This document shows positions 14,171 through 18,668 of a stretch of 18,668 bases of DNA, piece after piece; position 1 is the stretch's first letter, and every line of letters begins with the position of its first letter. The translations under genes were made by a program, and so were the position numbers. Source of the DNA: Spirochaetaceae bacterium (GTDB lineage: Bacteria; Spirochaetota; Spirochaetia; DSM-27196; SKKC01); contig PUOG01000048.1 of assembly GCA_003552745.1 (NCBI GenBank), forward strand, positions 1 to 18,668, in the 5' to 3' direction. The notes beneath the pieces were generated by a model. It was not told the origin of the DNA, searched no databases, and saw only the letters and a list, made by a program, of their open reading frames with translations.

Positions 14171-15565
14171 ATGAAAGTGATGAAGTTCGGTGGCAGTTCG
14201 GTTGCCGACGCCGCTCGTGTCGATGCCGTTGCACGAATCGTGATTGATACCGCTAACCGCACCGACTCGGGAATGCCGGTGGTCGTTCTCTCGGCGCTCA
14301 AAGGGGCGACCGATGAGCTGATTCGAGCCGCCTCCGAGGCGACCGTCGGCGAATCAGGATACCGGGAGCGGATCAACGCGCTCCGGCAGCAGCATCTCGA
14401 CGTGGCCGACGAGCTGCTGCGCTCGCCCGAGGCGATGCACAACTCGCTGTCGGACCGTTTCACCGAGCTCGGTGATATTCTGCACGGGGTGGAGCTCGTG
14501 CGCGAGTGTACGCTCCGAACGCGCGACCTTGTCATGAGCTTCGGCGAACTACTCAGCAGTGAGCTCTTCGCGGCGATACTGCGCGACCGTGGGGCAAACG
14601 CACGGTTCTACGATCCTCGCGACTTCATCCGTACCGACAGCGGCCACGGCAGTGCGCGGGTCAATCGTCCTCTGAGCTACGAGCGGATGCGTGAGGTCCT
14701 GGAGGAACGCGAAGGTATTGCCGTCGTTCCGGGTTTCATCGCCGCTACCTCCGCGGGGGTGACGACGACACTCGGGCGAAACGGGAGCGACTATACGGCA
14801 GCACTCATCGGGGCCGGGCTCGGAGTCGAGCAGGTGGAGATCTGGAAGGATGTCGACGGTGTGCTGAGCGCCGATCCGCGCTACGTTCCGAATGCGTTTG
14901 TAATTGACCGTATGAGCTTCGAGGAGGCCGCTGAGCTGTCGTATTTCGGTGCCGAAGTGCTTCACCCCGCAACGATGCTTCCGGTCCAGGAGCTCGATAT
15001 TCCGGTTATCATCCGTAATACGCTTAATCCCTCGGCGCCGGGTACCCGAATCAGTAACGAGAGCTCCGGCGCGGAGCTGATCACCGGTATCGCGAGCGTG
15101 GAAGATGTGACGATCGTCAACGTGGAGGGCACCGGCATGGTCGGCATGCCCGGTGTGGCTGCGCGGCTGTTCTCCGCACTCGCACGGGCCGACGTGACCG
15201 TGCTCATGATCTCGCAGGCGAGCAGCGAACACACCGTCTGCCTCGTTTTCCGTTCGCAGGATGTCGCGAAGGCGCTTCGCGAGCTCGAGCATGAGCTCGC
15301 CCCGGAGCTCGCCTCACGCGAAATCGAACGCTTTGACGTGCAGGAGAAGCTGGAAATCGTCGCGGTGATCGGTGACGGTATGCGTGGAAAGCCGGGTGTG
15401 TCGGGTCGTCTGTTTGGGGCGCTCGGTGAATCGAGGATCAGCGTTCACGCGATAGCGCAGGGTTCGTCGGAGCGGAACATAAGCTTCGTCGTCTCCAGCG
15501 CCGACCGCGAACGGACGCTGCGCACCGTGCACACCGCGTTCTTCAGCGACCAGGGCGCCTCATGA
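14171..15565 (+). CDS. Aspartate kinase, monofunctional, ThrA-like
   Basis: A 464-residue enzyme that phosphorylates L-aspartate with ATP, the entry to lysine, methionine and threonine synthesis. KFGGSS (5-10), GRNGSDYTAA, EIWKDVDGVLSADPR and SYFGAEVLHPATM are the kinase signatures. Two ACT-type regulatory domains follow (about 310-385 and 395-460; GTGMVGMPGVAARLF and GDGMRGKPGVSGRLF). The order and end match the kinase half of E. coli ThrA, but translation stops where its homoserine dehydrogenase module would begin. The ACT domains suggest feedback control, probably by threonine given the neighbour. The TGA overlaps the thrC ATG (ATGA). Confidence 0.95.
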   Translation: MKVMKFGGSSVADAARVDAVARIVIDTANRTDSGMPVVVLSALKGATDELIRAASEATVGESGYRERINALRQQHLDVADELLRSPEAMHNSLSDRFTELGDILHGVELVRECTLRTRDLVMSFGELLSSELFAAILRDRGANARFYDPRDFIRTDSGHGSARVNRPLSYERMREVLEEREGIAVVPGFIAATSAGVTTTLGRNGSDYTAALIGAGLGVEQVEIWKDVDGVLSADPRYVPNAFVIDRMSFEEAAELSYFGAEVLHPATMLPVQELDIPVIIRNTLNPSAPGTRISNESSGAELITGIASVEDVTIVNVEGTGMVGMPGVAARLFSALARADVTVLMISQASSEHTVCLVFRSQDVAKALRELEHELAPELASREIERFDVQEKLEIVAVIGDGMRGKPGVSGRLFGALGESRISVHAIAQGSSERNISFVVSSADRERTLRTVHTAFFSDQGAS

Positions 15566-16962
15566 GACGATCGACGATTATCAGCTCCCGCGGGGCGCGC
15601 GCTTCCGACATATTCGAGGCATTCATCCGGGGGGCGGCACCCGACGGCGGGCTCTATATGCTTCGCGATACACCGTCGGTCGCCGACATCGTGACGCGCA
15701 CGTACGAGCGCGCCCCGGAGTTTGCGCACTTTGCCGCTGAGATACTCGATCGTGTACTCGGTGAGTGGGCGCCGAGCGGGGGATGGGGAGAGATCGCCCG
15801 CAGAGCGTTTCCATTCGCCCCGCATATTCGTCAGGCCGGCGGGCACCTCCTGCTCGAGCTCTTCCACGGACCGACATGTGCGTTCAAGGACTTCGGCGCG
15901 TCGTTTCTCGCCACCGTGTTGGAGAGTGAGCTCGACCGGCGCGGCGGGCGACTCGTCGTGCTGACTGCCACCAGCGGCGATACCGGGGGCGCAGTCGGAG
16001 CTGCGTTTCACGGACTGAAGAACATCGACGTTGTCATCCTCTATCCGTCCGGACGAATCAGCACGCTGCAGGAAAAACAGCTGACGACGCTCGGAGACAA
16101 TGTCACGGCGATCCAGGTTGAGGGAACATTCGACGACTGCCAGCGCATGGTCAAGGATGCGTTCGCCGACGAGGCACTTTCGCGGAGCGCGAAGCTGACC
16201 AGTGCGAACAGCATTAATCTCGGCAGACTCGTACCGCAGAGTCTCTACTATCTCTGGACGCTGCCGGCCCTTCGCGCCTCAGGGGTAGATGCGCCCCCCC
16301 GCTTCTGTGTTCCCAGCGGAAACTTCGGTAATCTGACCGCAGGGGTTATGGCCGCCGAGGCGGGTATGCCGACCGCCGGGTTTCTCGCCGCCACGAACAG
16401 CAACGATGTTGTTCCCGACTACCTGCGAAGCGGCGAGTATTGTCCGAGGCCGAGCATTGCGACGATCTCGAATGCAATGGACGTCGGGCGGCCGAGTAAC
16501 TTCGAACGATTGAGCGATCTGTTCGATGGCGACGTTCGTCGGATGGCAGAGCGGATATGTGGCGAATCGGTGGATGAAGAGACGACCCGCGAAACGATGC
16601 GCCGTTATCGGGAAGATTACGGATTGACCGTCTGTCCGCACACCGCCGTAGGACTCGCCGCCGCCGATCGACGCGCGCACCCTCCTCGAGATCGCCACCC
16701 GTCGCGTCGCCCGGAGAGCGAAGGCGCCGAGACAGTGCCGGGTGGTGCGGACGATCCGCCCAGCGTGGTACTGGCTACCGCGCACCCTGGCAAGTTCTCC
16801 GAAGTCGTGCGGGAGGCCACGGGCGCGCCTCCGCAGATTCCGGAGCGATTGCGCCGGGCGCTCGGCCTCGAAGGAGAGTCGGTTCGCATGGCGTCCGACT
16901 CCGAAGCACTCGCGCGATGGTTGCGGCGGTTCTCCGATCTCTCCTCCGATCACTCCACGTAG
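15562..16962 (+). CDS. thrC: Threonine synthase
   Basis: This 466-residue PLP enzyme converts O-phosphohomoserine to threonine and aligns along its length with E. coli-type ThrC (about 428 residues). Lys109 in GPTCAFKDFG is the Schiff-base lysine. TATSGDTGGA binds phosphate, and SANSINLGRL, PSGNFGNLTAG and SNAMDVGRPSN are further family blocks. An insertion of about 30 residues rich in Arg, Pro and Glu (about 369-400) splits the usual HTAVGLA...ATAHPGKF block. It could be a loop, or an out-of-frame stretch from compensating frameshifts. It is translationally coupled to the kinase by ATGA, and its last 13 bp overlap the convergent HD gene. Confidence 0.95.
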   Translation: MRRSTIISSRGARASDIFEAFIRGAAPDGGLYMLRDTPSVADIVTRTYERAPEFAHFAAEILDRVLGEWAPSGGWGEIARRAFPFAPHIRQAGGHLLLELFHGPTCAFKDFGASFLATVLESELDRRGGRLVVLTATSGDTGGAVGAAFHGLKNIDVVILYPSGRISTLQEKQLTTLGDNVTAIQVEGTFDDCQRMVKDAFADEALSRSAKLTSANSINLGRLVPQSLYYLWTLPALRASGVDAPPRFCVPSGNFGNLTAGVMAAEAGMPTAGFLAATNSNDVVPDYLRSGEYCPRPSIATISNAMDVGRPSNFERLSDLFDGDVRRMAERICGESVDEETTRETMRRYREDYGLTVCPHTAVGLAAADRRAHPPRDRHPSRRPESEGAETVPGGADDPPSVVLATAHPGKFSEVVREATGAPPQIPERLRRALGLEGESVRMASDSEALARWLRRFSDLSSDHST

Positions 16963-18047
16963 CGCTGCACGACCTTCTTTCCTTCCGCGTCGCGAAACGG
17001 ATTTGCTTCGTGCTTGAGAAAGCTTCGATAGATCCTACACGCCCGGTAGTAGCCGTCCGGCCCCCGGTAGGTGGAGCTCAGATCGCATCGATACAGTTCC
17101 AGCAGTTGCGGAAAAAGAGGTGAGCGCATGATCTCACGCGTGCGGTATCGCGGCAGTGTATCGAGAGCACCCGGAATCATGTGATACCGGATCAGCCATG
17201 CCACATCGTGAATCAGATCGGAGTCGTACCCTACCGAGATCAGAAATCTCCGCGCGTACTCAGCTCCGATGTCCGCGTGATTCTTGAAGCGGTGTTCCCC
17301 TTCGGAATCGGCGTACGGCTTTCCGCAATCGTGCAAAAGGAGGGCGAGCGCCACGGTCAGGTCGCGTGTCTTGCGGTAGCGGAAGGTTTCCATCGTGTGC
17401 TTCCAGACGTTTCCTTCCGGGTGGAACTCCTTCGAGTGGTCGGTAGAATCCATTGGCGCGAGCAGACTCCAGTATCTCTCGAGAAAGCCGGACGACCGCA
17501 GAAGCTCCAACCCGGACGCCGGCGTACGACCGGTAAGCAGCAATGAGAGAAAGATCTGCTGTTCGGCAACCGCGAGAGATCTAGCGTCGTCGGCAAGCTT
17601 CAGCTGATCAGCTCCGGCCACCTCGAAGCGGTAACGGCCGGTAAGAAGCGCCGCATCGCAGACCAGTTCCACCGGGGCACGGTCCGAAGGCGTAATCTCG
17701 ATCGATCCGGACCGGATGGATCGATAGACACTCGCCGGGTCGAAGTAACGCTCGCGCTGAGTATCGTATCGGAGCGTGAAGGCGTCGACTCGCTCGTCAT
17801 TTCGAGACGGCGGGCCGTCGAGGCAACGGATATACGCCACTGAATCGCCATCGCGAACGATCGCATCGATTCCCGGTATCCCGGGATACTCCACGCTCTC
17901 GAACAGTCGTGCGACGTCGACAAGTGTTCCTTCTATGTCGAGGAACTTCGTAGCTGTATTGCGAAGGCGAAGGTATCGGTCGAGCGACGATGTGCGTGCG
18001 AGCCAGGTGGGGATCCCGGCGTTGGAGAGGGTTTCAAGGACCGACAT
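16950..18047 (-). CDS. HD-domain protein with degenerate CCA-adding/poly(A) polymerase-like head
   Basis: 365 residues. The C-terminal part is an HD phosphohydrolase domain: His217 (WKHTMETF), His239-Asp240 (LLLHDCGKP), His257 (NHADIGAEYA), His289 and Asp322. This pattern resembles the HD region of bacterial CCA-adding enzymes. The N-terminal 130 residues keep echoes of the nucleotidyltransferase head (KFLDIEGTLVDVARLF; VDAFTLRYDTQRERYFDP, compare RRDFTxNALYYD), but the catalytic GGxxRD and DxD motifs are absent. Residues 150-200 resemble the linker helices. It is probably a metal-dependent phosphatase or phosphodiesterase derived from such an enzyme; the substrate is unknown. The ATG at 18047 has no Shine-Dalgarno, but a promoter sits just upstream. 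Confidence 0.8.
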   Translation of the reverse strand: MSVLETLSNAGIPTWLARTSSLDRYLRLRNTATKFLDIEGTLVDVARLFESVEYPGIPGIDAIVRDGDSVAYIRCLDGPPSRNDERVDAFTLRYDTQRERYFDPASVYRSIRSGSIEITPSDRAPVELVCDAALLTGRYRFEVAGADQLKLADDARSLAVAEQQIFLSLLLTGRTPASGLELLRSSGFLERYWSLLAPMDSTDHSKEFHPEGNVWKHTMETFRYRKTRDLTVALALLLHDCGKPYADSEGEHRFKNHADIGAEYARRFLISVGYDSDLIHDVAWLIRYHMIPGALDTLPRYRTREIMRSPLFPQLLELYRCDLSSTYRGPDGYYRACRIYRSFLKHEANPFRDAEGKKVVQRYVE

Positions 18048-18058
18048 AAGGTACGAAG

Positions 18059-18088
18059 AATGTACGTGTCTGAGCCTTCGCGTGTCAA
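18059..18088 (-). promoter_or_regulatory. Sigma-70-type promoter for the HD-domain gene
   Basis: On the minus strand a perfect TTGACA (18088-18083) is followed after 18 nt by TACATT (18064-18059, 4 of 6). The predicted start of transcription near 18052 is only about 5 nt before the ATG at 18047. This fits the lack of a ribosome-binding site and suggests a leaderless mRNA. Confidence 0.45.
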
Positions 18089-18113
18089 AGTCATCCCCGC
18101 TCGAGTCCGGTTT

Positions 18114-18668
18114 CTATGTACACCTCAGGCGTGCCTCTTCGTCGTCGAGAATCGACATAACCAACTCGAGCTCCGAATCATCGTCCGGTTGTGCGTGCAC
18201 GAGGTGGTAGTCGTCGAATATCCGGCCGCCGCGATGGTGATCGCGCGCCCGGCTGTCGCGTGTGCGCACTTTCAACCGCTCTATCAGTTCGAGATAACGG
18301 TTGCGATCCGCCTCATCGATCGCGGAGCCGGCGTCTAGACTCGCCCGCATCTTGCCGTACTCGAGCAACTCACGATAGGCGGCTATCCCGCGTTTCCGGT
18401 CGACCTCCAGGAGAACGTTCTTGCCTACTCCGTCGATCTGCCCGTCGTCGTACCATTCATTCGGTTGTACAACCGACTCGAGCCGTGCGAGTGCATCGCG
18501 TACCAGTAACAGTATCTCCTCGCGAATCGCGCGTGTCTCTGAAATCGGGACACCCATTCGAGTGGCGTGTTTTCGCTCGCTTCGCAGCACAGCGAAGAGA
18601 TTGTGGGTGAACATCCACCCGGGGATGAGCCGGTTGTATCCGGTAGGCGCATCTGCCGGCGGATCGTC
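18114..18668 (-). CDS. Unidentified protein, 5' end probably beyond the window
   Basis: The frame is open from the window edge to the TGA at 18114. An internal ATG at 18614 would give 166 residues, but 18 more in-frame codons upstream lack a stop and no good ribosome-binding site precedes that ATG. The true start may therefore be outside. The sequence is mostly helical and charged (RAIREEILLLVRDALARLE, RNRYLELIERLKVRTRDSR) and ends in an acidic tail (DDDSELELVMSILDDEEARL). No signal peptide or membrane segment is seen in the visible part. I do not recognise the family. It lies upstream of the HD gene in the same direction with a 66-bp gap that holds its own promoter. Confidence 0.6.
   Translation of the reverse strand, partial: DDPPADAPTGYNRLIPGWMFTHNLFAVLRSERKHATRMGVPISETRAIREEILLLVRDALARLESVVQPNEWYDDGQIDGVGKNVLLEVDRKRGIAAYRELLEYGKMRASLDAGSAIDEADRNRYLELIERLKVRTRDSRARDHHRGGRIFDDYHLVHAQPDDDSELELVMSILDDEEARLRCT

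Overview
The window is GC-rich (roughly 60%), densely coded bacterial chromosome with no tRNA, rRNA, CRISPR array or insertion sequence that I can see. It encodes a MurA, a periplasmic C-terminal processing protease, PspA, a sigma-54-type activator and an LptF/LptG-like membrane pair, so the cell is probably diderm. MurA with Asp in place of the usual catalytic Cys, a STAS protein fused to a zinc ribbon, and the general gene style suggest a free-living spirochaete (Spirochaetota). That placement is inference and not proven by any marker here.

Layout. (1) 168-3136, plus strand: ctpA-like S41 protease, rsmE, and a divergent WecG/TagA/CpsF-family protein. Its stop codon overlaps that of a minus-strand FxsA-like membrane protein (3133-3669). 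(2) 3794-4927, plus: a sigma-54 AAA+ activator with a pseudo-receiver and no DNA-binding domain, converging on a small exported protein (4935-5429, minus). An SDR oxidoreductase diverges from the latter at 5490. (3) 6372-9029, plus: a STAS/zinc-ribbon protein, a terminator-like hairpin, then a psp-type operon made of a YbjN-like protein, PspA and a winged-helix protein with a pseudo-receiver. (4) 9030-9299: a 270-bp AT-richer intergenic region with a perfect DnaA-box-like 9-mer, related 6-mers and a 14-bp palindrome. (5) 9300-12846, plus: two tightly coupled membrane proteins, both with a 3TM-soluble-3TM layout like LptF/LptG (the second carries a TPR insertion), then a DjlA-like J-domain protein whose tail is antisense to the end of murA. 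(6) 12755-14035, minus: murA, divergent from a ThrA-like aspartate kinase and thrC (ATGA overlap). (7) 16950-18668, minus: an HD-domain protein with a degenerate nucleotidyltransferase head and an unidentified protein that runs off the window edge.

Two themes stand out. First, several proteins are eroded members of enzyme or regulator families: a pseudo-receiver activator without an HTH, a pseudo-receiver winged helix, a WecG-like protein without its usual acidic motif, and a dead-looking NTase head on an HD protein. Second, several predicted promoters lie so close to start codons that leaderless mRNAs are plausible. Much of the content concerns the envelope: CtpA, WecG-like, FxsA-like, PspA/YbjN, the LptF/G-like pair, the DjlA-like protein and MurA. 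The AK-thrC pair starts and ends the aspartate-to-threonine route, with homoserine dehydrogenase and homoserine kinase not in the window. The most promising candidate for something undescribed is the LptF/G-like pair plus J-protein operon, together with the structured region just upstream of it.
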